From positions 90,361 through 154,360 of the forward strand of contig NZ_JSAK01000029.1 in NCBI RefSeq assembly GCF_000802965.1: a DNA stretch of 64,000 nt. The letters run 5' to 3'. Positions within the stretch are counted from its first letter, which is position 1, and each line of letters begins with the position of its first letter. The position numbers and the translations under genes were made by a program. This document shows positions 17,308-26,736 of the stretch, in pieces. Below the pieces are notes generated by a model that was not told the origin of the DNA, did not search any database, and saw only the letters and a program-made list of their open reading frames with translations. This DNA comes from Pseudomonas fluorescens (GTDB lineage Bacteria; Pseudomonadota; Gammaproteobacteria; Pseudomonadales; Pseudomonadaceae).

Positions 17308-17498
17308 GTTCGGGTTTGCCGGAAATACTGGTCGGGCAACACCCAACCATTGATTACAACAAACCCGGTTTTAGCCGCAGCAGGCCGAGCACCGACCTTG
17401 ACCAAGCCAAATGTCAGTCCAGCCAGACTCAACAGAGCCAATGCCTGGAGAAAGCGCCTGCGTCCTGGCAGAGAAGTATTCAAATCAGGTTCGCTCAT
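17304..17498 (-). CDS. Mini Tat-signal protein, putative small subunit of the GMC oxidoreductase
   Basis: A 64-residue protein with a twin-arginine signal (GRRRFLQALALLSLAGL, about 12-28) ending in PAAA. Only a short mature part remains (FVVINGWVLPDQYF). Small subunits of GMC sugar dehydrogenases carry a Tat signal and escort the folded flavoprotein subunit across the membrane, but are usually about 150-200 residues. This one is much shorter. The 4-base overlap with the oxidoreductase gene supports a joint complex. The possibility that it is a decayed longer subunit should be kept open. Confidence 0.8.
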   Translation of the reverse strand: MSEPDLNTSLPGRRRFLQALALLSLAGLTFGLVKVGARPAAAKTGFVVINGWVLPDQYFRQTRT

Positions 17499-17638
17499 GA
17501 TTTAAAGCTCCACGACATTGAAATTGCGTAAGCATTTTTACTACACATCAAAGTCACAAAACTTTTGACAACCATCACCAACGGCTGAATGGTGACTCCC
17601 TGTCACAGCATTGAAAACAGCACGAGACTTGAATCAAA

Positions 17639-19015
17639 TCAAAGCCATTTAGCAAGGCCTAGCATTAATGCTCCACACAACGCCCCCACCACCAACATGG
17701 GCAGCACAATCAGTTCACGCTTGATATTGAACAGGCCCAAACGGCGATTGACATAAACGATCAGGACCAGCGTAGGAAACGTATGCAGGGCGACTCCCCA
17801 AATCGCATATTTCACCCCGCCAATGGCCAGCAACAGGGGCAGCAGTACCCACAACGAGATAACCCGAATAATGTTATCCATGGCCTGGTACTTGGTTAGC
17901 CCCAGGGCAATCCAGACTTGGTGGGCCAACGTGTAACGCAATGTGAAAAAAGAAAGTGAAAGAACGGCCATCATGGTGCCAGCTTCGGCATAACGATCAT
18001 CGTATAACACGCTGATAATGAGCGGGCTGATGACCAGGAACAGCCCGGTCAGAAACAGCAAGAAAAGATCGATAATCAATTTGAAACGGTAATACAACGC
18101 GTGCAGACGCACGGTGTCATCGTTTCTTGCGGCCTCGCTGAAAGCCGGCAACGCGACCGCTCCAGCCAGTCTTTGCACACCGGTTTGAAGGGCACCCAGG
18201 ATCAGCACGGCAATGGAGTAGACGCCCAGTTCAGTGGCCGACATGCTGCCGCCAAACCAGATGCGATCACCATGCATGGCCAGGACGCCGACTGCCGACG
18301 ACAACAGGATCCAGCGGCCGAAAACGATTAGCTCATTGAGCGCAGAGCGGTCCCAATGCAGATGGTTAGCAGGTCCTTTAAACCAGAAATGTCCCAATAG
18401 CGTGCTGACCAATGCGGCGACCAGACCTGCACCTACCAGTGACCAGATGGAGCGGGTTAAGTAACCGATGACCAGCATCACCAACAGTCCGGCGAGCTGG
18501 GATGCAAATTCGGCAAGTACGACTTTCTTTTGTTGGAACGTTCGAACGGCCACGTCGATCTTCGTCGACTGGAAACCATAAATGACCGCGGAAAATCCGG
18601 TAAGGGCCAGGACCAGTGGCAACTCAGGAGCAGCATAGGTGGAATCAGGCGCCCACAGGTTGATGCTTTGTGCAAACCAGGCGAAGACCGCGACTAAAAG
18701 TGTCGCTGCGAACAGAATAAAACCGCGCACGATCTGCACGGTCCAGACGGTATTGAGAAACGCTGGCTCGTCGCCACGCTGACTCTGGATGATGTTCTGG
18801 CGCAAGCCCACATCAGACAGCAAATGGAGAACCACCGACACGGTGGTGGCGATGATCATGATGCCGAACATGTCCGGCATCAGCAGGCGGGCCATTACGA
18901 GATTGCCACCCAAACGGATGGCCTGAGATGTTACAAGCGCAGCTAAATTCCAAGCCCCGGCCGATATCGCTCGCTTGCGCAGGCTCAACGATGGCGATAT
19001 ATCAAATGAAGGCAT
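17639..19015 (-). CDS. Wzx-type polysaccharide flippase (MOP superfamily)
   Basis: 458 residues with about 12-14 hydrophobic segments and the family N-terminus LRKRAISAGAWNL, then VMARLLMPDMFGIMIIA. It belongs to the MOP/WzxC group that flips lipid-linked repeat units to the periplasmic face. I chose the ATG at 19015 because the 27 residues upstream do not fit the family and the conserved amphipathic start follows it. It is divergent from the O-antigen-ligase-like gene; the shared 97-base gap (19016-19112) should contain promoters for both. Confidence 0.9.
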   Translation of the reverse strand: MPSFDISPSLSLRKRAISAGAWNLAALVTSQAIRLGGNLVMARLLMPDMFGIMIIATTVSVVLHLLSDVGLRQNIIQSQRGDEPAFLNTVWTVQIVRGFILFAATLLVAVFAWFAQSINLWAPDSTYAAPELPLVLALTGFSAVIYGFQSTKIDVAVRTFQQKKVVLAEFASQLAGLLVMLVIGYLTRSIWSLVGAGLVAALVSTLLGHFWFKGPANHLHWDRSALNELIVFGRWILLSSAVGVLAMHGDRIWFGGSMSATELGVYSIAVLILGALQTGVQRLAGAVALPAFSEAARNDDTVRLHALYYRFKLIIDLFLLFLTGLFLVISPLIISVLYDDRYAEAGTMMAVLSLSFFTLRYTLAHQVWIALGLTKYQAMDNIIRVISLWVLLPLLLAIGGVKYAIWGVALHTFPTLVLIVYVNRRLGLFNIKRELIVLPMLVVGALCGALMLGLAKWL

Positions 19016-19112
19016 AACATCAAATCCCGTACTCAGTGGCACGCAAGTTACTATAGTAGCAATCAGACATTCCACTACCCATCGCTCACCCACCAAAAAA
19101 GTTCAATAATCC

Positions 19113-20639
19113 ATGCCTGAGCACTTTCGCGCGTTAATCGTCATTCTGGTTCTAGCAGGCATCGTTTTTGCGTTGGCTCGCCGACCGGCAGCTGACTTGA
19201 TCCCGCAAAACGACTTCACTCGCCGCCGCAATCTTTGGTTTGCATTGACGTTATTGGCATTTGTCTCGCACAGTTTCTGGGTGTATGCAGGCGTTACCGC
19301 AATCATTTTGACCATTGCACGACGACGGGAACGCAACCCGCTGGCGCTTTTTTTCTTTCTGCTGTTTCTCATCCCGCCGACCTCGGTACAGATCCCCGGT
19401 TTCGGTGTGATCAATTATTTTTTTGACCTGAACCATGTTCGCCTCTTGTCATTGTGCGTGTTGTTGCCGGTTTTTCTGGTGGTTCGCAAGCGAGCCGGCA
19501 CAGTCGCATTCGGGCGCATCTGGCCTGACAAACTGCTGGCACTCTATTTGGTACTCACGAGCCTGTTGTTCCTGCGTGAAACCACGGTGACCGATACCCT
19601 TCGCCAAACGGCCTACCTGTTCATCGACGTGTTCTTGCCGTACTACGTTGCCAGCCGGACCCTGAAGGACCTCAGCGATTTCCGGGACGCCCTGCTCGGC
19701 TTTGTACTCGCCGCCATGGTGCTGTCGATGATTGCGCTCGTCGAATTTTCCCGGAGCTGGCTGCTGTACTCCGCGCTTATCGACACGCTGGGCATGCAAT
19801 GGGAAATTTCCGGCTACTTGAGCCGCGGCGGTTCGTTGCGTGCCAGCGCCACTACCGGGCAGGCCATTGCACTGGGATACACCATTACAGTAGCCATCGG
19901 TTTTTACCTGTTTCTACAGGAAAGTGTACGCAGCCGATTACAGCGACTGCTCGGCGCCCTCTTGCTGGCCGGCGGCCTGTTTGCGCCGCTTTCGCGCGGT
20001 CCCTGGATCGGTGCATTGGCCATGATCACCGTGTTCATTGCCACCGGACGTCAAGCGGCCAAACGCCTGATACTTATGGGACTCGCGGGAATACTCGCCC
20101 TGCCCCTTCTGGCCATTCTGCCTGGCGGGCAAAAGGTCCTCGATCTGCTGCCATTCATTGGCTCCGTGGAAGTCGAGAACATCACCTACCGGCAGCGCTT
20201 GTTCGATAACGCCATGATCGTTATTGAACGCAACCCTTGGCTGGGCTCTTTCGATTATCGCAGTACGCCAGAAATGCAGTCCCTGACTCAAGGACAGGGC
20301 ATCATCGATATCGTAAACACCTATATTGGCGTGGCGCTGGAGCTCGGCCTGATCGGTTTGACGATTTTCGTGCTGTTTTTCGCCACTGTCGTCGTCGGCA
20401 TCCGCAAGGCGATGCGTTCGTTCCCCAACAAGGACGATGAGGCCCGGCGACTCGGACGAGCGCTCTTTGCAACACTGGCCGGGATATTAGTGACGATCGT
20501 TACCGTCAGCAGTATCTCGGTCATACCTGTGGTGTATTGGTCGGTGGCCGGACTCGGCGTCGCCTACGCACAGATGGCGCGCAGACTCGTGCGCGCCTCT
20601 ACTGCAGTCCCTGTGAGTACCAACCTTCAACTCCGGTAA
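19113..20639 (+). CDS. O-antigen ligase/polymerase-like membrane protein (Wzy candidate)
   Basis: A 508-residue protein with about 11-12 membrane segments and the large periplasmic loop of the Wzy_C/WaaL family. The loop holds RGGSLRASATTGQAIALG and APLSRGPWIGAL, the latter being the conserved SRGxW-type core. In an EPS locus with a flippase and a co-polymerase it is the best polymerase candidate. The last codon overlaps the start of the glycoside hydrolase gene (TAATG), so the two are translationally coupled. Confidence 0.87.
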   Translation: MPEHFRALIVILVLAGIVFALARRPAADLIPQNDFTRRRNLWFALTLLAFVSHSFWVYAGVTAIILTIARRRERNPLALFFFLLFLIPPTSVQIPGFGVINYFFDLNHVRLLSLCVLLPVFLVVRKRAGTVAFGRIWPDKLLALYLVLTSLLFLRETTVTDTLRQTAYLFIDVFLPYYVASRTLKDLSDFRDALLGFVLAAMVLSMIALVEFSRSWLLYSALIDTLGMQWEISGYLSRGGSLRASATTGQAIALGYTITVAIGFYLFLQESVRSRLQRLLGALLLAGGLFAPLSRGPWIGALAMITVFIATGRQAAKRLILMGLAGILALPLLAILPGGQKVLDLLPFIGSVEVENITYRQRLFDNAMIVIERNPWLGSFDYRSTPEMQSLTQGQGIIDIVNTYIGVALELGLIGLTIFVLFFATVVVGIRKAMRSFPNKDDEARRLGRALFATLAGILVTIVTVSSISVIPVVYWSVAGLGVAYAQMARRLVRASTAVPVSTNLQLR

Positions 20640-23266
20640 TGCCAATGCCCATTTTTTTTCGCCGCACCTGTTTGCAGCTTATGGTTCTTTTGTCTGTTGT
20701 TAGCTGGCCGTTTGGCACTTGGGCATCGGAATGGGTCGTCCGCGTGGATGAGCGCAGCGGCCTGCCTATGGTGGAGCGCGGTGGCAGCCCTGCGATGGCT
20801 TCCATATTTACCTTCTGGGGGAGCAACTGGGAATGGACGGGGTTCCCGACCCAGTTCAAGGTGAACAGCCCCTACAACTACTCGCTGGTTGGTCAGAACA
20901 AAGACCTGGATTTCGACCTGGCGGCACAGGCTCAGAAAGCAGATGAGAAGACGCTGAGCTGGACCTTTGCTCTGGATGCACACAGCGTTAAGACCAACGT
21001 GATGGGCGGAGGCATCGTCTTCACGTTCGATCCTGCGCTGTTCGCTGGCGAAATGGGCCAGCCAACGTTGCTACCCGGCAACAGCGGCTGGTCCTGGGGC
21101 ACCGCACAGGGGCGACGCATCGAAATGCGTTTTGAGCCGGCGCTGGCGAGTGTGTATTTCGAGCCGGGTGATAAATCCGAAGTCCGTGCTTTTTTCTACA
21201 AAGACACGATCAAACCCGGTCGCCAAAACTTCAAGGCCACGTTAAGCGTATCTGGCGACGTGGTACTCGGCCCTACCTCGACCGAGCGTTTCGGAACGGC
21301 GGACCCGAAGAGCTGGCCGAGCGACAAGCTCGACTTCAGAACCTCCCCGGTCGATTTGTCCTTTCTCAACGCCAACGAAAAACCCGCCGGCAAGCGTGGT
21401 TTCGTCAAAGCATCCGGTGAGCAACTGCTGTTTGCGGACAACACCCCGGCACGTTTCTGGGGCACCAACGTAACGTCCTATGCACTGTTTCGCACACCTG
21501 ACGCTGATATCAAGCAGCAGGCCAAACGTTTGTCGGCGCTCGGTTTCAATCTGGTACGACTGCACCACCATGACTCGCCGTGGGTCAGCCCGAACATCTT
21601 TGGCGATGCCGACAACCTGCGTGACACTCAGCGTCTAAGCGCCGAGTCGCTGAAAAAAATCGACTGGTGGATCAAGTGCCTGAAAGATGAAGGCATCTAT
21701 GTGTGGCTCGATATGCACGTCGAACGAACCCTGACGAAGAGCGACAACATTTATGGCTTCGACGAGATGCCAAAAAACCAGCAAGGCAACGCTGACCTGA
21801 AGGGCTACGCCTATGTAAACCTCACTATTCAACAGGCGATGAAACGCTTTACCGAAGCCTATCTGACCCATGTAAACCCTTATACCGGCCTCGCCTACAA
21901 AGACGATCCAGCCGTGGCCGCCGTTCTGATCACTAACGAAAACGACATCACCCATCACTTCGGCAACATCCTTTTGCCAGACAAGGATGTGCCAAAGCAC
22001 AACAAGCTTTACATGGCCGAAGCCGAATCCTTCGCCAGACAGCACAACCTGTCCTCGGGACAAACCTGGCGTTCCTGGGAGCATGGACCCTCCAAGTTGT
22101 TCCTTAACGACCTGGAGCGACGCTTCAACGCAGACATGATCGAGCACATGCGCAAGCTGGGCGTGAAGGTACCTATCGCGACAACCAGCAGTTGGGGCCG
22201 CGAAGGAATGAGTTCGCTGCCGGCCCTGACCGCTGGCGATGTCATTGACGTCCATAGCTACGGTGGCGCGGGGCAGCTGGAAAAAAACCCGCTCACCAGC
22301 GACGGCTTGATCAACTGGATAGCCGCCGGGCAGGTCACGGGCAAGCCGCTGACCGTCACCGAGTGGAACAACGAGCCCTTCCCGACCTCCGATCGCCACT
22401 CGCTGCCCCTGTATATGGCCGGCACCGCCAGTCATCAGGGCTGGGATACATTGATTCAATATGCGTACAGCCAGGAGCCGTTGTCCGGCGACTGGATGAC
22501 GGCTGGCAACTGGCACGCCTATAACGACCCGGCATTGCTGGCCACCCTGCCCGCCGCCGCGCTGCTTTATCGCCGGGGCGATGTTCGCGAAGCCAACACG
22601 ACGTATATCTTTGCACCGACGCCAGCCACCCTGTTCGATCAATCCATCACACCGGCCAATTCTGCGCTGCTGCGCACGGCCATGGAAAAAGGCAGGCTGG
22701 AAATCGCCATGCCCCAGACGCCGGAATTACCGTGGTTGCAGCCGGGCGTTATCCCGGGCGATGCAAAAGTGTTTCATGACCCCAACCAGTCGCTGCTGGA
22801 CGCCAATGCCAGCGAGTCCACGACAGACACGGGCGAGCTGAAACGCAACTGGAAACAAGGCATCTACACCGTCGACACGCCACGCACGCAGGCCGCAACC
22901 GGCTGGATCGGCGGCGAGTCGATCAGCCTTGGCAACATCCAGGTTCAAGTGAAAACCGCGAATGCCAGCGTGGTGGTGCAAAGCCTGGACGACGCACCGG
23001 TTGGCAAATCCCAGGATTTGTTGATTTCGTTGGGCACTCGCGCCATCCCCGGCGATGATGACAGGCCACCTTTCCATGTCGAGCCTCTGGAAGGCACCCT
23101 GACCCTCCAGGCACCGCCAGGCTTGACGCTGTTCACCCATGGCACACTGGCGCAAATGAAGAAGGTGCCTGCCACCTATCTTGATGGACGCTATACCATC
23201 AAGTTCGACGGCCGGCAGTCGGCCAATTGGTTGTTCTTGAAGAAAAGCGCGCCGGTCACCCAATAG
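20639..23266 (+). CDS. Secreted glycoside hydrolase, GH5-like (clan GH-A)
   Basis: An 875-residue protein with a signal peptide (about 1-32, ending TWAS). An N-terminal beta-rich region precedes a TIM-barrel domain. Barrel motifs are GFNLVRLHHHDSPW, VWLDMHVERT, LITNENDITHH (E434, likely acid/base) and LTVTEWNNEP (E575, likely nucleophile). The C-terminal 200 residues look like a beta-sandwich. EPS loci often carry a hydrolase that trims the polymer or frees it from the cell (compare PslG and AlgL). The start overlaps the preceding stop; a second ATG two codons later is equally possible. Confidence 0.85.
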   Translation: MPMPIFFRRTCLQLMVLLSVVSWPFGTWASEWVVRVDERSGLPMVERGGSPAMASIFTFWGSNWEWTGFPTQFKVNSPYNYSLVGQNKDLDFDLAAQAQKADEKTLSWTFALDAHSVKTNVMGGGIVFTFDPALFAGEMGQPTLLPGNSGWSWGTAQGRRIEMRFEPALASVYFEPGDKSEVRAFFYKDTIKPGRQNFKATLSVSGDVVLGPTSTERFGTADPKSWPSDKLDFRTSPVDLSFLNANEKPAGKRGFVKASGEQLLFADNTPARFWGTNVTSYALFRTPDADIKQQAKRLSALGFNLVRLHHHDSPWVSPNIFGDADNLRDTQRLSAESLKKIDWWIKCLKDEGIYVWLDMHVERTLTKSDNIYGFDEMPKNQQGNADLKGYAYVNLTIQQAMKRFTEAYLTHVNPYTGLAYKDDPAVAAVLITNENDITHHFGNILLPDKDVPKHNKLYMAEAESFARQHNLSSGQTWRSWEHGPSKLFLNDLERRFNADMIEHMRKLGVKVPIATTSSWGREGMSSLPALTAGDVIDVHSYGGAGQLEKNPLTSDGLINWIAAGQVTGKPLTVTEWNNEPFPTSDRHSLPLYMAGTASHQGWDTLIQYAYSQEPLSGDWMTAGNWHAYNDPALLATLPAAALLYRRGDVREANTTYIFAPTPATLFDQSITPANSALLRTAMEKGRLEIAMPQTPELPWLQPGVIPGDAKVFHDPNQSLLDANASESTTDTGELKRNWKQGIYTVDTPRTQAATGWIGGESISLGNIQVQVKTANASVVVQSLDDAPVGKSQDLLISLGTRAIPGDDDRPPFHVEPLEGTLTLQAPPGLTLFTHGTLAQMKKVPATYLDGRYTIKFDGRQSANWLFLKKSAPVTQ

Positions 23267-23317
23267 CCATCCCGATCCGCGCTTAAACGGCAACAGCTCA
23301 CAGGAGAAGATATCAGG

Positions 23318-24295
23318 ATGAAATTTTTGGTTGTTGGCGGCGCGGGCTACATCGGCTCACACATGGTCAAGCACTTGCTGCGCGCAGATCACGACGTGGT
23401 GGTGGCAGACAACTTTTCCACGGGCCACCGCAGTGCATTGATGGGCGCAAAGTTGGTCGAGATGGACATCGCCGACGGGCAAGGGCTGGACGCTTTGTTT
23501 GCACAGCACCGCTTTGATGCGGTGTTCCACTTCGCGTCATTCATCCAGGTTGGCGAATCCGTTACCGAGCCTGCCAAGTATTACCAAAACAACCTGGCCG
23601 CGACACTGACGCTGCTGCAAGCGATGGTTCGTGCGCAGATAAAGCATTTCATCTTTTCCTCGACCGCTGCTGTTTATGGCGACCCGGAATACATCCCTAT
23701 CGACGAGCAGCACCCCAAGGCCGCGATCAACCCCTACGGTCGCAGCAAGTGGATGGTTGAGCAGATGCTTGAGGATTTCGACCGCGCCTACGGGTTGAAA
23801 TCGGTGTGCCTGCGCTACTTCAATGCTGCCGGAGCAGATCCAGAAGGCCAGCTGGGCGAACGCCATGAACCGGAAACCCACCTGCTGCCACTGATTCTGC
23901 AAGCGGCTTCCGGAAGACGCGCCAGCGTCACCGTTTTCGGCCGTGACTACGACACGCCTGACGGCACGTGCATTCGAGATTACGTCCACGTGGCCGATCT
24001 CGTCGCTGCTCACGCGCTTGCCGTGGACTATCTATTGGCAGGCGGCACAAGCACGGCTTTCAACCTCGGCAACGGCCAAGGTTTCTCGGTGCAGCAAGTG
24101 ATTGACACCGCGCGAGGCGTGACTGGCAGGGAGATATCCGTCAGCGAAGCGCCACGCCGCGCCGGCGATCCACCACGCCTGGTCGCCGACCCACGAAGAG
24201 CCAGCGATCTACTGGGTTGGCAACCGCAATTTTCGTCACTGGAACAGATCGTGGCGCACGCCTGGAGCTGGGAACAGAAGTATCCGTGGCACTGA
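23318..24295 (+). CDS. galE: UDP-glucose 4-epimerase
   Basis: A 325-residue SDR epimerase interconverting UDP-glucose and UDP-galactose. NAD binding is at GGAGYIGS (7-14), the catalytic serine is in FSSTAAVYG (114-115), and the YxxxK pair is Y140 and K144 (NPYGRSKW). Further family marks are RYFNAAGADPEG and IRDYVHVADL. It supplies UDP-galactose for the EPS. It is 51 bases after the hydrolase gene in the same direction and converges on the CpsD-type gene. Confidence 0.94.
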   Translation: MKFLVVGGAGYIGSHMVKHLLRADHDVVVADNFSTGHRSALMGAKLVEMDIADGQGLDALFAQHRFDAVFHFASFIQVGESVTEPAKYYQNNLAATLTLLQAMVRAQIKHFIFSSTAAVYGDPEYIPIDEQHPKAAINPYGRSKWMVEQMLEDFDRAYGLKSVCLRYFNAAGADPEGQLGERHEPETHLLPLILQAASGRRASVTVFGRDYDTPDGTCIRDYVHVADLVAAHALAVDYLLAGGTSTAFNLGNGQGFSVQQVIDTARGVTGREISVSEAPRRAGDPPRLVADPRRASDLLGWQPQFSSLEQIVAHAWSWEQKYPWH

Positions 24296-24338
24296 GTACC
24301 GGGTATTGAACATCGGCGCTAGCGAGTAGCGCCGACTA

Positions 24339-25142
24339 TCAAGAGTACGAGCGCTTTTCAGGCTCGGCTTTGTTCAGCACGGTTCCGATCAGATTGGCAG
24401 ATCCCAAGTGATGCAGACTGTCCTCGATCTCTCGCTTGCTGTTCATGCCATTACCAACCACCAGCAGGACGCAGTCGAACTTCGGCAAGACCGTCAGCAC
24501 ATCGTCTGAGCTGAGCAATGGCGGCAAGTCGAAAATCACGATGCGCGAGTCGTAGCGTTCACGCAGATCCGAAATCAAATGGCTCACCGCGGGCGATGAC
24601 AGCACCTCGGTAGAGAGAGGAATCGGCTCACGCGTCGGCAGCACGACAAAGCGCGGCAACGTCGGATTGACCAGCACTTCCTGGAGTTCAGCTTCATCGG
24701 CCAGGTATTCGTTGAGCGATTTATCCATCGGCAGGTCCAGGTAGGCACCTACCTTCGGACGACGCAAATCGAAATCCACCAGCAACGCTGTCTTGGTCGT
24801 GTGATGCGCGATGCTCATTGCCAGGTTGATCGCTAACACCGTCTTGCCCGCATCCGGCGTCGGCGAAGTGATAGCCAGCGTGCGCCAGCCATTCTCTTCC
24901 ATGACTTTAAGAACCTGTGTACGCAGCAAATCGAACGCCCAACCCATGTTCGAATTTTTGTTGAACGACACAATGCGATGCCGCTCCAGGTGCTCTGCCC
25001 GCAAAGGCACAACCTTGGTTTGCACATAGCTGAGTGCATTCAGCGTCGCAGCTTGCTCTGCCGGCGTAGGCTGATGCGTGGTGACGAGCGCTGACGAAGC
25101 GTGCTGGTCGGCGTTATCACTTGCTGGTTTGATAATTTTCAC
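24339..25142 (-). CDS. CpsD/CapB-type P-loop ATPase (EPS tyrosine-autokinase-like, no Tyr cluster)
   Basis: 267 residues. The Walker A is SPTPDAGKT (about 93-101), the Walker A' is LLVDFDLRRP and the Walker B is IVIFDLPPL, as in BY-kinases. The C-terminus EKRSYS has one tyrosine only, not the usual tyrosine-rich tail, so autophosphorylation switching may be reduced or absent. GTG at 25142 is the best start because AAGGAG lies 7 bases before it; the TTG two codons earlier is too close to it. It is 11 bases downstream of the co-polymerase gene, its expected partner. Confidence 0.88.
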   Translation of the reverse strand: MKIIKPASDNADQHASSALVTTHQPTPAEQAATLNALSYVQTKVVPLRAEHLERHRIVSFNKNSNMGWAFDLLRTQVLKVMEENGWRTLAITSPTPDAGKTVLAINLAMSIAHHTTKTALLVDFDLRRPKVGAYLDLPMDKSLNEYLADEAELQEVLVNPTLPRFVVLPTREPIPLSTEVLSSPAVSHLISDLRERYDSRIVIFDLPPLLSSDDVLTVLPKFDCVLLVVGNGMNSKREIEDSLHHLGSANLIGTVLNKAEPEKRSYS

Positions 25143-25153
25143 GGTCAAACTCC

Positions 25154-26716
25154 TTATGCAAACCGTGCCAGAGCTTTAAACAGCAGAAGATCCAATGGCA
25201 TGTAGAAGAAGTGCAGGAGCACCAGAAGGGTCACGACTATCGCGACACCACAGAGGATCATAAGCTTTCGCCACTTCTTGCGAAGTGCCATTTCCGCCTT
25301 GGTTGGAATGTAGGGAATAGCGACCAATACGCGCCGGCCCACCACACTCGACAGCGCCTCGACACCACGCACACGCTGATTCAGCATTTCCAGCAGCATC
25401 ACCAGTGCACCCGCGCCGACCGGGGCGAGAACAAAGCCCAGGGCAACCACTTTCTTGCGGTTCGGCCTTACAGGCTTTTCGGGCATCAGTGGCGCCTCCA
25501 GCAAAACAAAACGTTCCGCTTTGTTTTCCTGTTCCAGGCTTTCGGAAATTTTCGCACTCATTTCCTTGGTGCGAATTTCCTCATACTTTTTACGGGCGTT
25601 GTCATGGTCACGCATCAGCGTAACCAGGCCGCGCTCGACTTGTGGCGTCTCAACAATTTGTGCCTCGTAGTCGCTGATCTTGCCGAGGAGTTCCTTCTTT
25701 TGATCGGCCAGCGACTTGATGCGTGTTTCTGCGGCGGCGATCCGGGCCTGAGCCTTGGCGACGTCGAGACTGACCGCAGGGGCTGCACTGGATGAACCGG
25801 TTCCCTTGGCCTCGAGCGCAGCGATTTTGCGTTTGACGGCACGCACATCGGGGTGAGCGTCGGTATACACCGTCAGCAATCTGGCGTACTCCGCCTTGAG
25901 GCTGCCCAGGTCCTGTGGCTTGTCCGTTGCCGCGGTGACCCCGGGTTTGGTCGCGACCCCGGCAACTGCTGCGGACAGTTCCAGCTCATTGAAGCGCAAT
26001 TCCTCACGGGCAGCCTTGACGTCACGGTCGACTTCCTTGAGCTCGGATTCAGCGCGCGTCAGCATGTTCATGCGCAATTCCTGATGCTCAGGCAGCGCGT
26101 TGCTGTGAGCCTGCTTGAAGTCTGCCAATTGGTTTTCCAGGGCTTGCAGTTCAATCCTGAGCTTGTCCGCTTCCTGAGTCAGGAACTCTGTCGTTTCACT
26201 GGCACGCTCGGTGCGCTGCTTGATGTTTTCATCCAGAAACAGGGTTACCAGCTCTTTGGCAACCTCGTTCGCAACCTCAGGCTCCCGGTGCTCAAACGCA
26301 AGACGGAACGCAATAGTCACCTCTCCGCGGCCTTTGACGTCAGCACTGACCAAGGAGACTGAAATCGCATTGCGCATCTCGTCAATCTTCTCGGACAGGG
26401 TCAGCTGCCGGCTTTGCTTCGAAAAAAGATTGTATTTGTTGATGATTCCTTCCAGATGCTCACGGGTCATTACGCGCTGGCGAATGACCTCGATGCGCTC
26501 ATCGGCGAAGGAATTGTTATTGGCGGCAACCAGATCCGGTGAAATCTGCTGAGACTCCACCAAAATGGTACCGGATGACTGATAGATAGGCGGGATAGAG
26601 ATCGCCACCGCCACAGACACACCGAGAATTACCGCGCAACTGACGATTAACAGCAGGGCGTGGTGCTTGATTACAGCGATGTAGTCGTTGAGCGACATTT
26701 CGTATTCAGAGGTCAT
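25154..26716 (-). CDS. GumC/Wzz-type polysaccharide co-polymerase
   Basis: A 520-residue inner-membrane protein controlling chain length and linking polymerase to export. An N-terminal membrane helix (about 20-42) is followed by a Wzz domain (PPIYQSSGTILVESQQISPD). A long coiled-coil region of about 250 residues is rich in Glu, Lys and Leu (LRIELQALENQLADFKQ). The conserved GNVR-like segment precedes a second membrane helix near the C-terminus (LMILCGVAIVVTLLVLLHFF). It resembles the chain-length proteins of exosortase-associated EPS loci (TIGR03007 type). ATG at 26716 was preferred over GTG three codons upstream. Confidence 0.9.
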   Translation of the reverse strand: MTSEYEMSLNDYIAVIKHHALLLIVSCAVILGVSVAVAISIPPIYQSSGTILVESQQISPDLVAANNNSFADERIEVIRQRVMTREHLEGIINKYNLFSKQSRQLTLSEKIDEMRNAISVSLVSADVKGRGEVTIAFRLAFEHREPEVANEVAKELVTLFLDENIKQRTERASETTEFLTQEADKLRIELQALENQLADFKQAHSNALPEHQELRMNMLTRAESELKEVDRDVKAAREELRFNELELSAAVAGVATKPGVTAATDKPQDLGSLKAEYARLLTVYTDAHPDVRAVKRKIAALEAKGTGSSSAAPAVSLDVAKAQARIAAAETRIKSLADQKKELLGKISDYEAQIVETPQVERGLVTLMRDHDNARKKYEEIRTKEMSAKISESLEQENKAERFVLLEAPLMPEKPVRPNRKKVVALGFVLAPVGAGALVMLLEMLNQRVRGVEALSSVVGRRVLVAIPYIPTKAEMALRKKWRKLMILCGVAIVVTLLVLLHFFYMPLDLLLFKALARFA

Positions 26717-26736
26717 ATTTCTCACGCAGCTGAATT

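Noticed and set aside
19113..20639. The O-antigen-ligase-like protein as the missing exosortase
   Set aside because: It has the Wzy_C-type loop (SRGPW) and about 11-12 helices in 508 residues; exosortases are about eight-helix proteins with a Cys/Arg/His set that is not visible here.
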